A DNA stretch of 64,000 nucleotides. It comes from Terriglobia bacterium. GTDB lineage: Bacteria > Acidobacteriota > Terriglobia > JAIQFV01. The notes under the pieces are model-generated. The model saw only the letters and a list, made by a program, of their open reading frames with translations, did not search any database and was not told the DNA's origin. How positions within the stretch are numbered: position 1 is the first letter of the stretch; every line of letters starts with the position of its first letter. The stretch lies in assembly GCA_020073085.1 (NCBI GenBank), contig JAIQFV010000006.1:186001-250000 (forward strand), written 5' to 3'. The translations under genes were made by a program, and so were the position numbers. Shown piece by piece: positions 17,670-29,424 of this stretch.

Positions 17670-20252
17670 ATGAACGAGGATGATCAATCCCGGCCCGTGG
17701 AAGGTCGACGTATTGGCCCTTACCGGGTGGTGCGTGAGATCGGGCGCGGGGGGATGGGGGCCGTTTATCTCGCCGCCCGTGCGGATGAACAATTTGAACA
17801 GCGGGTGGCCATCAAGTTGATCAAGCGGGGGATGGACACCGACGACATCATCCGCCGCTTCCGAAACGAGCGGCAGATCCTGGCCAACCTCCGGCATCCC
17901 CACATCGCCACTCTCCTTGACGGGGGAATCACAGAAGAGGGCCTGCCCTACTTCGCCATGGATTATGTCGAGGGGGCCCCGATCGATCAATACTGCGATC
18001 AACACAAGCTTTCCATTCGGAATCGACTCAACCTCTTCCGGATGATCTGCTCTGCCGTCCAGTTTGCGCACCAGAACCTGATCGTGCACCGCGACATCAA
18101 ACCCGGCAACATCATAGTCACCCCGGAGGGGGTTCCAGTCCTGCTCGATTTTGGCATCGCCAAATTGCTGGACGCGGAGCATTCGCAGGAGACCATGCCC
18201 GGGCAGAGACCGATGACGCCGGAGTGCGCCAGTCCGGAACAGGTGCGCGGCGAGCCGATCACCACGGCCAGCGACATCTATTCCCTGGGCATCCTGCTGT
18301 ACAAGTTGCTCACCGGCCACCAGCCGTACCGCTTCGCCAGCGGGCTTCCCCAGGAAATCATTCATGTCATCTGTACCCAGGATCCGGAGAAACCCAGCAC
18401 GGCGATCAGCCGCACCGTGCAGGTGCCCGGCGTCAGCGCGGATGCTCCCGTCACCCTGACCCCCGAGGTGGTGAGCAAGAACCGCGACGACGAGCCGGAA
18501 AAGCTCCGCCGCCTCCTCTCAGGGGATCTGGATACCATCGTCCTCAAGGCGATGCAAAAGGATCCGCGGCGGCGATACGAATCCGTCGACCAGTTTTCCG
18601 AAGACATCCGACGGTTCCTGGAAGGCCTCCCGGTGATCGCGCAGAGCGATACGGCGGCTTATCGCGCCGCCAAGTTCATCCGTAGGCACAAAGTGGGCGT
18701 GACGGGCGCGGCGCTGATTGCGGTGGCGCTTGTGGGGGGAATGGTGGCAACAAGCTGGGAGGCCCACATTGCCGAGAGGGAACGGGCTCGGGCCGTGAAA
18801 CGCTTTGAGCAGGTCCGCCAGCTTGCCAATTCCTTCATGTTCGAGATCCATGACGCCATCGCCGATCTTCCGGGATCCACTCCGGCCCGTAACCTGCTCG
18901 TCAAAAGAGCTATGGAGTATCTCGACAGCCTGTCCCGAGAGGCGGGCGAGGATCCCGCATTACAAAGTGAACTGGCCACGGCCTACCAGAAGATGGCTGA
19001 TGTCCAGGGAAATCCTTTTTACGCCAACCTGGGCGACTCCGCGGGTGCCCTCTCGAGTTATCGCAAGGCGCTGGCGATTCGAGAACGGCTCGCTACGGCC
19101 GATCCCAAGAATGCAAAATTCCACCGCGATCTGGCGACCACTTATGATTCGGTGGGAGACATGCTGTGGGCAACCGGCGAGCTGGCCGGGGCGCTGGACC
19201 ACTACCGCAAGTCACTGGAAGTCCGCAAGGCGTTGCTCAAGGATTCGACTGAAGCCGAGGCGAGCCACGACTTGGCTTTGAGTTACGAGAGGATTGGCGA
19301 CACACTGGCCAAGAAGGGGGATTTCAACGCCGCGCTGGAGAGTCACCGGGACGCCCTGGCGATCCGGGAGGCACTCTCAAATCAAGATCCCCAGAATGCG
19401 AAGGCGCGCCGTGAGGTTTCGATCAGCTACGGGAAGGTGGGAGACATGCTCGCCCTTACGGGCAATCCCACCGTGGCTCTGGATAATCATCGCAAGGCGC
19501 TTGCGCTCCGTGAAGAATTGGCGGCCCGGGATCCGGGCAATTCCCGGGCGCGACGTGAATTGGCACTGGGGTACATTAATGTCGGAGAGTTGCTCTCGGA
19601 AACGGGGGACTGGAATGGCGCCCTGGAGAATTATCGAAAGGCGATGAAAATTCGTGAAGATCTGGCCTCGGCCGACCCCACCAATGTCCAGGCGAGCCGT
19701 GATCTGGCCATCATTTATGGCACCATCGGGGAAGCGCTTTCAGCGACGGGAGACAAGAGAGGTGCCGTGGATCACGGTTTGAAATCCCTGGAGATCTTCA
19801 AAACGATGTCGGCGCGCGATCCGACCAACCGCGGGGCTCGCGAAGATCTTGCCATCTGTTATGGCAGCCTGGCTGAAATCATGGAAGGGATCAGCGATGC
19901 AGAGGGCGCCCTGCGGAATTACCGCAATGCCGTGTCGATCCTCGAACCGCTCGTCGTCGCGGATCCGATGAATGCGGCCACCGAACGCCGGCTGGGGATT
20001 TATTATTCCTATTTGGGTTTGCTTGATGCAAAGCAGGCGGGCGCGCCGTCCATACCGGCGAATAAGAGGGTGGAGCTGTGGCAGCAGGCGCGTGAGTGGT
20101 ACCAGAAAAGCATGAATGCATTCCGGAACATCCAGAAGCATGGGATCCTTACCGGAGCTGAGCCCCTCAAAGCGGACCAGATGGCCGCGGAGGTCGCCCA
20201 CTGCGATGAGGCCCTGGCGAAATTGCGGGGCACAGGAAGAACCTCCCGATAG
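17670..20252 (+). CDS. Receptor-like Ser/Thr protein kinase with C-terminal TPR array
   Basis: This 860-residue protein starts with a Hanks-type kinase: glycine loop GRGGMGAVYLA (25-35 region), catalytic Lys49, HRDIKPGN with Asp142, and DFG at 160-162. The activation segment ends in TPECASPEQVRGE. A transmembrane helix follows (about 343-363, VTGAALIAVALVGGMVATSW). The rest is about eight TPR units of roughly 50 residues with the recurrent YRKALAIREELA...DPGN pattern, ending near residue 800. The kinase is cytoplasmic and the TPRs probably lie outside, sensing or binding protein partners. ATG 17670 is preferred; 49 upstream in-frame codons carry no domain. GAGAG precedes it. Kinases of this design are abundant in Acidobacteriota; the divergent caspase fusion, also TPR-tailed, is a candidate partner. 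Confidence 0.93.
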   Translation: MNEDDQSRPVEGRRIGPYRVVREIGRGGMGAVYLAARADEQFEQRVAIKLIKRGMDTDDIIRRFRNERQILANLRHPHIATLLDGGITEEGLPYFAMDYVEGAPIDQYCDQHKLSIRNRLNLFRMICSAVQFAHQNLIVHRDIKPGNIIVTPEGVPVLLDFGIAKLLDAEHSQETMPGQRPMTPECASPEQVRGEPITTASDIYSLGILLYKLLTGHQPYRFASGLPQEIIHVICTQDPEKPSTAISRTVQVPGVSADAPVTLTPEVVSKNRDDEPEKLRRLLSGDLDTIVLKAMQKDPRRRYESVDQFSEDIRRFLEGLPVIAQSDTAAYRAAKFIRRHKVGVTGAALIAVALVGGMVATSWEAHIAERERARAVKRFEQVRQLANSFMFEIHDAIADLPGSTPARNLLVKRAMEYLDSLSREAGEDPALQSELATAYQKMADVQGNPFYANLGDSAGALSSYRKALAIRERLATADPKNAKFHRDLATTYDSVGDMLWATGELAGALDHYRKSLEVRKALLKDSTEAEASHDLALSYERIGDTLAKKGDFNAALESHRDALAIREALSNQDPQNAKARREVSISYGKVGDMLALTGNPTVALDNHRKALALREELAARDPGNSRARRELALGYINVGELLSETGDWNGALENYRKAMKIREDLASADPTNVQASRDLAIIYGTIGEALSATGDKRGAVDHGLKSLEIFKTMSARDPTNRGAREDLAICYGSLAEIMEGISDAEGALRNYRNAVSILEPLVVADPMNAATERRLGIYYSYLGLLDAKQAGAPSIPANKRVELWQQAREWYQKSMNAFRNIQKHGILTGAEPLKADQMAAEVAHCDEALAKLRGTGRTSR

Positions 20253-20628
20253 CCCAGCTCGAATCGCGGTGGAAGGGCACAAACGGCCGTGGTTTGTGTT
20301 GTGACTTCCGCATAATTGAAGATCCCTTAGCGAGATCTCCGAGCCGGCTTGTTGAAGATTTAGAAGCAAGATATCCGCCTCCGAGGGTGCCATCCCATGA
20401 TCCCATCTGTGCAGAGTCCCAGGCCCGGAGGGTTGGGCAGAGTTTAGCCCCGTCTGAGCCCCGCGCTTTTTTCTTATGCGGGGCGAGGGCGGGGTAAGAG
20501 TTGGAAAATGATTTGAGCCCCGGAGGGGTGAAAGAACACGCTGCAAGTCCGGCGGCCATGCTAATTGCCGTTTGCAGACACTCGGTCCATTCCTTCTGCG
20601 TGGACCCCACGAGAAAGAGGGGGTTACC
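20253..20628. other. Intergenic region, possibly a decayed dispersed repeat
   Basis: This 376-base stretch contains a short GC hairpin, GCCCCGC (20458-20464) with GCGGGGC (20478-20484), without a T-run, and the phrase GAGCCCCGGAGGGGTGAAAG near 20514. That kind of sequence recurs between genes in many environmental genomes. Overlapping frames on both strands have no family signature. No gene is called. Confidence 0.45.
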
Positions 20629-20976
20629 TTGAAGCGTTATCTTTTCGTTCTGATGTTGTTTGCTGCCACCACTGCCGTCGCGGCAGCTACTCAGGGGTAC
20701 GTTGTCTTCTTAAAGGATTCAGAGGTCTATTCCGTCAGGACGGATGGCAGCGATCTTCGCCAACTCACCTCGGACGAGAATCCCAAAGATCTTCCACGTT
20801 GGTCGCCGGATGGCAAGCCTATCGCTTTTATGAGCCATCCCAGGCGGGATCCGGAAAGGGCCTTTGCGCATTTCATAGTGGTCACGAAACAGGCGGAACT
20901 GGACGATCTCAAAGAAATGGTCCTTCGGCTGGGGGGCGAGGGTCGCGATGCCTGGGACGTCTGGTCAGAACAATGA
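20629..20976 (+). CDS. Short exported protein with one PD40/TolB-like repeat (possible remnant)
   Basis: This 115-residue protein starts at TTG 20629, preceded by GAGGGGG at ideal spacing, and has a signal peptide (KRYLFVLMLFAATTAVAAA). It then shows a single WD40-like PD40 unit of the TolB type, with VYSVRTDGSDLRQLTSD and PRWSPDGKPIAFMS. Such propeller proteins normally carry many repeats over 300 or more residues, so this one cannot form a propeller alone. The C-terminus is charged, with no further repeat in any frame. It may be a truncated gene or a small protein that pairs with another; it is not certain to be functional. Confidence 0.55.
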   Translation: MKRYLFVLMLFAATTAVAAATQGYVVFLKDSEVYSVRTDGSDLRQLTSDENPKDLPRWSPDGKPIAFMSHPRRDPERAFAHFIVVTKQAELDDLKEMVLRLGGEGRDAWDVWSEQ

Positions 20977-21103
20977 TGAAGACAGGGATCGCATCTCCAC
21001 TATCCACTCAACTGCACTTTGGCGCCAGAGAATTCCCGGAGGTAAGGCATTGGACGCCGATGGGCGCGGATGAATGCGGGGCAAAGGGGGATTCGCCGCA
21101 GAT

Positions 21104-22930
<1,827 letters not shown>

Positions 22931-23189
22931 AAGTCACTTCTCCAGTTCGGGGTTTGGTTTCACACACAGAATCCCGCGAGGACCGCAAACTGACAACCTT
23001 ATCCTGTCGATCAGAGAACTGTCAAGGAGCACTGGATCGAAGTGCGCTGGTCAGTTTCCGGAGAACCGGCTCTACATTCCCCTTTGAAGGGGGTGATCCA
23101 CTATCATTCTCGGCAAGGAGTGATGAAAAGGGCTGTCGTTTGGACCCAGCAACACTCACCCGGCAATCTGAGTGCTATTCTCCGGGCCA

Positions 23190-25637
23190 TCACTCGTGGC
23201 GCAATGCGGTCGCCGGGTCAATCCGCATGGCTTGACGCGAGGGCAGGTAAGATGCCCCGAGTGCCACAATCGACAAGAAAAACGCAACGCCGACAAAGGT
23301 CCACGGATCGGTCGCCGTGACGCCGTAAAGCAGCCTTGACATCAGCCGTGTCGTCGCAATGGCGCTGAGAAGTCCCATGCCGATTCCTGCTGCGACCGAT
23401 CTCATCCCCTGCCTTAGCATGAGCCCAAGCACACGATTGGGGGTGGCGCCAAGCGCCATACGCACGCCGATCTCATGCGTGCGCTGGCCCAGGGCGTACG
23501 ATGACAGGCCGTAGAGGCCGACAACGGCGAGCACGAGGCCGAGCATACCGAAGATGCCCGCGAACTTGGCGGCCTTGCGCACAAGAAAAAGGCCATACCC
23601 GCCGTCGAGCGCCTGCTTCATGCTTTGCACGTCATAGAGCACAAGGGCGGGCTCATGCGCGTGAATGACCCGTTCGAGCGATGGCGCGAGCACCCGTGGT
23701 GACAGGGATGTGCGCACCTGCAACACTCGGAGGCCGGTGTAAGCCTGCGCGAGGGGCACATAAAAGTAGGGTTGGGGATCCTCGAAGAGAGAGTGATACT
23801 TACCGGTCCTTACAACTCCGACGACGGCGAACCACGGCCCACTTGAACCGGCATCGCGGAAGCGTTTACCCAGGGGCTCTCGACCGGGCCACAACTCCTC
23901 CGCGAGCCGTTCGTTCACAATTGCCACGCGGGGTGTTCGCTCAGCATCTTCCTCTGTAAAGCTTCGCCCGCGGCTGATCGGGATGCCCATCGTTGAGAAA
24001 TAATGAGAACCAACGGCATTCATGCCGGCTAACGGCCGCTCGCCGGTGCGGGATGACTGACCCTCAATGTCGACTGCATGGGTCGTGCTGACATAACCCA
24101 TTGGAATCGTAAAGGCGAAACTAAAATCCTCGATGCCGGGAACGGCATGCAAGCGCTCCTCGATGTCATGGAAGAAGGCCCGTCCTTGCGCTTCAGTGTA
24201 CCCAAGCTGAGAGACGTCCATGTGAAGGTTGAGCACGCCGTCAGATTGGAATCCGGGATCCATGTGCTCTGCCCGCGTCAGGCTGCGAATGAACAGTCCC
24301 CCTGCAACCAGGAGTACGAAACACAGGGCGATCTGAGCGGCGACCAGTCCGCCATACAAGTGGGGCCGGCCGCCGCCCGTGGGCGCACGGTCCTGGCCAT
24401 CGCGCAACATTTGGCCCAAACCGGAGGACGACGCCCGCAGCGCCGGCACCACCCCGACGATCATTCCGGCAAGTATGACCATTGCCGTGGAGTACAACAC
24501 GACCCGCCCGTCCACATGAAAGTCGAACCGGACCGGGAGGTCCCCAGGCAATTTGGTCCTGCCGAGGAGAATCCCCGACCAAGCGCCAAGCAATATCCCT
24601 GCGCTTCCCCCGAGTGCAGCGAGCATCAGGCTCTCCGTCAAAAGCTGCCTAAGGAGCCGGCCGCGCCCGGCGCCCAAGGCTGCCCGAATCGCAATCTCTC
24701 GCTGGCGGCCGATGCTTCGTGCGAGGACAAGATTCGTGACGTTTACTGCGGCCACGATCAGAACGAGGCCGACGAGAACCGTCATGATTGCGGCGCCGAG
24801 CGCGTTGGTTCGAGCATTGTCCTCCTCGGGTCGCGCCAGCCGCTCGGGCACCACCTTTAAAGTGACACCTTTGTTGGTGTCTGGGAACTGCCGTTCGACC
24901 CGCGCGGCCACGACATCCAGCGCCGCTTGCGCCTGCGCCAATGTGATGTGCGGCCGCAGCCGCGCTATCGTATGGAGTGACCGCGCTTCCCTCCGGTTCA
25001 AATCGCCTGTGCCAGCCCAATTCACTGGGAGGAAGAGCTCCGACCTGGAAAACGCGAAGGTGCCGTCGAATTCGGGAGGAGCCACGCCGACGATCGTGAC
25101 CGGTCGACCATTCACCTTTGCGGTTTCCCCGATGACGGAGGGATCGCCGCCGAATCTTTGGCGCCACGTCGAGTACCCAAGGATGACCACTGGATCCATG
25201 CGGCCGGGATCACCCTCGTCGGGGCCGATCAGGCGTCCGAGGGTTGGTCGAAGATCGAGCAGGGGGAAATAGTTTCCTGTCACCCACGTGGTCAACACCC
25301 GTTCCGAGCGTCCCCCCTTGGGGGACAGCCCCACAAATCCGACGGTGTAGCCGGCAATGTCCTCGAAAATGTCTCTAGTCGCGCTGCGGTAGTCCTGGAG
25401 ATCGAGATGTGAAACGGGGTGCAGGCCGCCGGCCAAAGAACGCTGAGTAGTAACAACGGCCAGACGTTCACTGTCCCGAACCGGCAGCGGCCGGAGAATA
25501 AAGGCATTGACAACGGTGAAGACCGCGGTATTGACGCCAATGCCGAGCGCAAGCGTCAGAACTGCAATGAGCGTTACACCCGGGGCCTTCATCAACATTC
25601 GCATTCCGTAGCGAATGTCTGTCGAGAATGTTCCCAT
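23190..25637 (-). CDS. Orphan ABC-type permease, MacB/FtsX family (acidobacterial duplicated orphan permease type)
   Basis: This 815-residue protein opens with [21 protein letters not shown], the start of the duplicated permeases seen in large numbers in Acidobacteriota. A transmembrane helix is followed by a MacB-like periplasmic domain and three helices near 280-400, and then the arrangement repeats in the second half, ending with three more helices ([20 protein letters not shown] near the C-terminus). The usual QR(R/E)[15 protein letters not shown] and [15 protein letters not shown] motifs appear once per half, at the cytoplasmic coupling positions. No ATPase gene adjoins it, in line with its orphan status. 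The substrate is unknown. ATG 25637 has GGGGGAGAGG upstream. Confidence 0.93.
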   Translation of the reverse strand: MGTFSTDIRYGMRMLMKAPGVTLIAVLTLALGIGVNTAVFTVVNAFILRPLPVRDSERLAVVTTQRSLAGGLHPVSHLDLQDYRSATRDIFEDIAGYTVGFVGLSPKGGRSERVLTTWVTGNYFPLLDLRPTLGRLIGPDEGDPGRMDPVVILGYSTWRQRFGGDPSVIGETAKVNGRPVTIVGVAPPEFDGTFAFSRSELFLPVNWAGTGDLNRREARSLHTIARLRPHITLAQAQAALDVVAARVERQFPDTNKGVTLKVVPERLARPEEDNARTNALGAAIMTVLVGLVLIVAAVNVTNLVLARSIGRQREIAIRAALGAGRGRLLRQLLTESLMLAALGGSAGILLGAWSGILLGRTKLPGDLPVRFDFHVDGRVVLYSTAMVILAGMIVGVVPALRASSSGLGQMLRDGQDRAPTGGGRPHLYGGLVAAQIALCFVLLVAGGLFIRSLTRAEHMDPGFQSDGVLNLHMDVSQLGYTEAQGRAFFHDIEERLHAVPGIEDFSFAFTIPMGYVSTTHAVDIEGQSSRTGERPLAGMNAVGSHYFSTMGIPISRGRSFTEEDAERTPRVAIVNERLAEELWPGREPLGKRFRDAGSSGPWFAVVGVVRTGKYHSLFEDPQPYFYVPLAQAYTGLRVLQVRTSLSPRVLAPSLERVIHAHEPALVLYDVQSMKQALDGGYGLFLVRKAAKFAGIFGMLGLVLAVVGLYGLSSYALGQRTHEIGVRMALGATPNRVLGLMLRQGMRSVAAGIGMGLLSAIATTRLMSRLLYGVTATDPWTFVGVAFFLSIVALGASYLPSRQAMRIDPATALRHE

Positions 25638-26219
25638 GCCTCTCCCCCTGGATCCTCGCGCTTAGGAATGCCTGGTCCACGCCGAGCGGCCCGAAATCCA
25701 TCGTTATGGTATCTGAAAATGCTCAGCCGGCGGAAGGCATTGTCAACCATGCCGCCGTGTTCGCCGTTATGACTGGTCGGGGGATGCGCTGCGCAATGCC
25801 TCGCATGCCAGTGTTCCGGATCCCCGCCCCACTTTGGCGTTTATGAAAGGGTCAACAAATCGGCTCCTTGGATGACCCTTCGTGCACCAAGCGAAAGCCT
25901 ACTCGATGTGAATCCTTGGCGGAGGTTGACCCGTCACTGGAGCGAATCTCGAATCACGTCTCTGGAATCAAAATGCATGGCGCGATCGAGGCAACCGCCC
26001 CCGGAGAGCTGAATGGAGGAGAAAGTGGAACAACGAGATCGAGGGGGACAAGCTCAGAGGCAAGGTTAAACTGGGATTTGTGCCCTCCAATCCTTTGACC
26101 ACTGAGAGCGCCATCCACGACTTGAGGAAGACAGATCTCACAATCACTCTCAATTCTTCATGGGCGCTTCACCTCGGTCTTCTTACCCGTCAGACTCCCT
26201 TCTCATCGATTCGTGCCCA
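25638..26219. other. Intergenic region
   Basis: These 582 bases lie between two minus-strand genes. No coding signature, clear hairpin terminator or repeat was seen. The promoter of the permease should lie near the 5' end of this stretch. Confidence 0.5.
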
Positions 26220-29150
26220 TCAAGATTGAGAATTCAATTGATTCACCTTTTCGAGAAGGGGCTGGATATTCATCTGAAAAGGGCTCCATTTCAGCCGCTC
26301 GGATTCTCCTTGAGGGGCTCCGAACAACCGGGTCCCAATCACTTCCCCCAGCTTCCGGTAACTCTCCCACTGGGCCTCGTCGAAGTATTGATTCATGGTC
26401 GATTCCTGGGGAAAATCCTCATGCTCCTCATGATACTGGATCAAATCGATAGGCTCATCTCCGGTGAGCGTGGGCTTAATCAAAAAGAGGATCGATTCGG
26501 CCTCCTTCTTGCCATCGTAACAGACCTTGGCGATGGCCGCATGGGCCGCAGAGAATCCCCCCTGTTCGGGGGTGACCGTCGTCTTCTTCCCCTCCCGGGG
26601 TAAATCCTGTTCACTCCAATTTCCGCGGCGAAGATTCTCGAGGGATCCGATGAAGGGATAGACAGAGTCCGCCAGGACCTCCTTCAACTCCATGTCCGTC
26701 AGAAAGGTGATTTCAGTGTTGAAATCTTTGCGGGCCTTTCGAACCAGGTTGGCGACGTCCGAGAAATCGTAATCCGGGTCACAACCGTTGTCACATACGA
26801 TGATCAGAGGAACACGACGGCGGACAAGTTCGTAGCAGGCTGTGTTTTCGAAATGCCCGCCGTCTGTAAGATACCAGTGTGGCCGAGCGGGGCCGTGAAA
26901 GCGCGCGGTGAACTCATTCAGCATGTACATCTGAACCGGGAATGCCTCCGTGAAGACCGCACCTATGCTCCTGGAGATCTTGAGATTTCTTGTCGCACCG
27001 GTTCGAATATTCGGATCCACGCCGCTGCCCCACCAATAGCCCAGTCGCAGGTTGGCCATACCACAGAGCAGACTCAGTCCCAGGCTGGTTCGCGACCCGA
27101 GCCCGGTGGAAAATGCGGCCCCTGAAATCCCCGTCCACTGTCCCAGGCTCAGGGGCTCGCAAAAAATTCCCCCATGAGGTGTTTCCGATTGGAAGATGTG
27201 AAACTTGTTTCTGTCTCCTTCGAGAACGGCGTCGGCGGGTCGGTCCCAGAGGGCGTGATGATTCACCCCCACACTGATCCCAAAGGGACTGACCGCCATG
27301 GCCAGCCCCTTCCGGTCGCGCTGTTCGATCTGCGACTTCCCGGAGACCGTCTCATTCAAAGTGACATTGATTAAATGAATCGGGCCGCCCGTCAGATGCG
27401 GAGTATATTCCTTCATCTTGACTTCATCGCCCTTGATCACCTCGGTCACACTGCGCCCTTTCCCGCTCAAACGGATCGGATTCGAAGCGCCTGGGTAGGC
27501 CCTGGTGAGGCGCGCCCCGTAAATCGCCGCATGGGAGGATTGGTTGAGAAACTGGAAGGTCTGGCCAAAGGCGTAAGAAAGCCCGATGCATACGAGTAGT
27601 GTCATCGAAAGCCACTTCCAATTCATGGAAGACACGATCTCGGCCATGTCATCATCATTGACCGCCAGAGTCTCCTCGGATCCGGCCTCCTGAATCACGA
27701 TGTGCCTCTCAGAGCTGAGTCCCACCTTGTCCTTTGGCGCATAGTTGTCCCAGATCATATGTCCGGCGTTGCCGTAAGGGATTTGCCATCCCCAGGAAAA
27801 CCCATGGGCGATGACCGAGAGGGAAGTGAGAACCACCATCAGGAGGGCGATCGCTCCAAGCGATGCGAAGAACTGGACGCGGAGCTTCGGCCGGCCCTTG
27901 CCCGCCATTCCGGCCAGCAGGATGGCAACCCTCTGAGCAACGGCCATGAACCCGGTGACGCCGGCGGCTGCGGCCAGGGCCTTGAAAGAGGAAAGGCCCC
28001 GGAACAAGCCCATGTGCCTCAAGTAAGCGTAAACCGTCTGCCCCAGAGAGTCCACAACGGCAAAGATCAGAAGCCCCACCGAGATCCAGACCCACAGGGC
28101 CAGCCAGGAGGAGAGCCGATTCCGAAGCAGCAGGGCTCGCGAAGCGCGACTCATCTCAGGCTCGCGCAAACTCCAGAAGTTCCAGCTGATGATCCACACG
28201 ATCAAGGTGAGTGCAGAACAAACCATCATGACAAACAGGAAGACCGAAAAACTGGGAGAGGTGGGTCCCATGGATCGATGAATCAACTGCACGATCCCCA
28301 GGATGATCATGAAGACGAACACCGTGATCCACGGGTGCCGAGTCAACCCTGAGGATGCATCGGATTTCTCGCCGGTGATCAACCAGTATGCCCACGCGAA
28401 AGGAACCACCAGGAAGACCAGTGTGAACAGCGGAAGAAGAATATAAGGGCTCCACCACACGAACCCCGTGGGCATCCCGGGGACAATGTCCTTGAGGATG
28501 GGGAGTGAGTAAAGGGTCAAAGATGACCCGATCGCCCGGAGGCCGTTGGCCAGGAGAAAGAGGGTCAGGAAAAGGACCGAGAGAACGATCTGAACCGCAA
28601 TCCAGTTCCGAACATAGACGCTGGTTGCAAGGAGCGTATCGCCCGAGCCGTTAGGCGAGAGGTAGCGGCCATTGTTGCGAAGCCAGTCCACGGGTCTCGA
28701 ATCCAGGTTGTTCGGAGCGAGGATATTTTCGACTCGTCCCACCGTGCTTTGTGCTTCGGGCTGACCCTTCTCGATCGACCGGTAGGCGTCTTTCAGTTCA
28801 CTGATTTCGTCCGCGGGGTTCTTCAGGTTGACCCAGGGGCGCACGAAGAGCATCCCGAGAAAAGATCCGATGTAGCCTCCGCCGGAAACCGTGGAAAGAT
28901 AATCGACCTTTCGAAGAAGATGATTCCTGGAGAGGGCCTGGAGGATGCCCAATGAGAATGTCGCACTGCGAATCCCCCCGCCTGACAGGGCAAGCCCGAC
29001 CCGTTCCTTCGCAGGGTCCTCGCCTGCCTGCTTCCGGCGCTCCACGATCGCCTTGATCTCGAGCTCAGAGAGTTGTTTCGGAAATTGACTCAACTCCTGT
29101 GGAAAAAGGATTCGATCTGCAATAGAGGCAGGATAACTTTCTTTGCTCAT
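26220..29150 (-). CDS. Polytopic membrane patatin-like phospholipase
   Basis: This 976-residue protein has a patatin lipase fold interrupted by a membrane region. The oxyanion motif SGGGIRSA is at 56-63, and the nucleophile is probably Ser89 in STVSGGGY (the first Gly of GxSxG is replaced). The second half of the dyad is Asp763 in TDGGHFENTACYELVRRR. Between the two halves lie about six to eight hydrophobic segments (about 170-540), for example IAVQIVLSVLFLTLFLLANG. Patatins cleave acyl esters of phospholipids, and here the active site should sit at the membrane. ATG 29150 has a GGAGGG site. A linker near 460-520 is hydrophilic and could be an extracytoplasmic loop. Its physiological role (lipid turnover, defence or signalling) is not known. 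Confidence 0.87.
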   Translation of the reverse strand: MSKESYPASIADRILFPQELSQFPKQLSELEIKAIVERRKQAGEDPAKERVGLALSGGGIRSATFSLGILQALSRNHLLRKVDYLSTVSGGGYIGSFLGMLFVRPWVNLKNPADEISELKDAYRSIEKGQPEAQSTVGRVENILAPNNLDSRPVDWLRNNGRYLSPNGSGDTLLATSVYVRNWIAVQIVLSVLFLTLFLLANGLRAIGSSLTLYSLPILKDIVPGMPTGFVWWSPYILLPLFTLVFLVVPFAWAYWLITGEKSDASSGLTRHPWITVFVFMIILGIVQLIHRSMGPTSPSFSVFLFVMMVCSALTLIVWIISWNFWSLREPEMSRASRALLLRNRLSSWLALWVWISVGLLIFAVVDSLGQTVYAYLRHMGLFRGLSSFKALAAAAGVTGFMAVAQRVAILLAGMAGKGRPKLRVQFFASLGAIALLMVVLTSLSVIAHGFSWGWQIPYGNAGHMIWDNYAPKDKVGLSSERHIVIQEAGSEETLAVNDDDMAEIVSSMNWKWLSMTLLVCIGLSYAFGQTFQFLNQSSHAAIYGARLTRAYPGASNPIRLSGKGRSVTEVIKGDEVKMKEYTPHLTGGPIHLINVTLNETVSGKSQIEQRDRKGLAMAVSPFGISVGVNHHALWDRPADAVLEGDRNKFHIFQSETPHGGIFCEPLSLGQWTGISGAAFSTGLGSRTSLGLSLLCGMANLRLGYWWGSGVDPNIRTGATRNLKISRSIGAVFTEAFPVQMYMLNEFTARFHGPARPHWYLTDGGHFENTACYELVRRRVPLIIVCDNGCDPDYDFSDVANLVRKARKDFNTEITFLTDMELKEVLADSVYPFIGSLENLRRGNWSEQDLPREGKKTTVTPEQGGFSAAHAAIAKVCYDGKKEAESILFLIKPTLTGDEPIDLIQYHEEHEDFPQESTMNQYFDEAQWESYRKLGEVIGTRLFGAPQGESERLKWSPFQMNIQPLLEKVNQLNSQS

Positions 29151-29424
29151 GAACCCTCCACGGGGACGACAGCCTGCTCGCCAGCCGGCGCGAAGAGCAG
29201 AGCCCGGCGAGGCGGCAGAGCAATGGTCGACTCATGCGCCATTTCAAAAGGACGATGGAAAGATGAGAGCGTCGAATGTATGCCTGGCGCGATCCAGGGA
29301 GCGCTCAGAGAATGTTTCAGGAACGACGGGAGCTTACAGCGAGGATTTGAGCGATGTCAAGGAGTTTGGATTGAGCGCGGTTCGGCAGGACACGGCTTTA
29401 AGATGTTCGCACAGATCTGAAGGT

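Noticed and set aside
20167-20610. 147-residue minus-strand frame over the intergenic region
   Set aside because: Low-complexity content and overlap with the kinase gene end; looks like a dispersed intergenic repeat.
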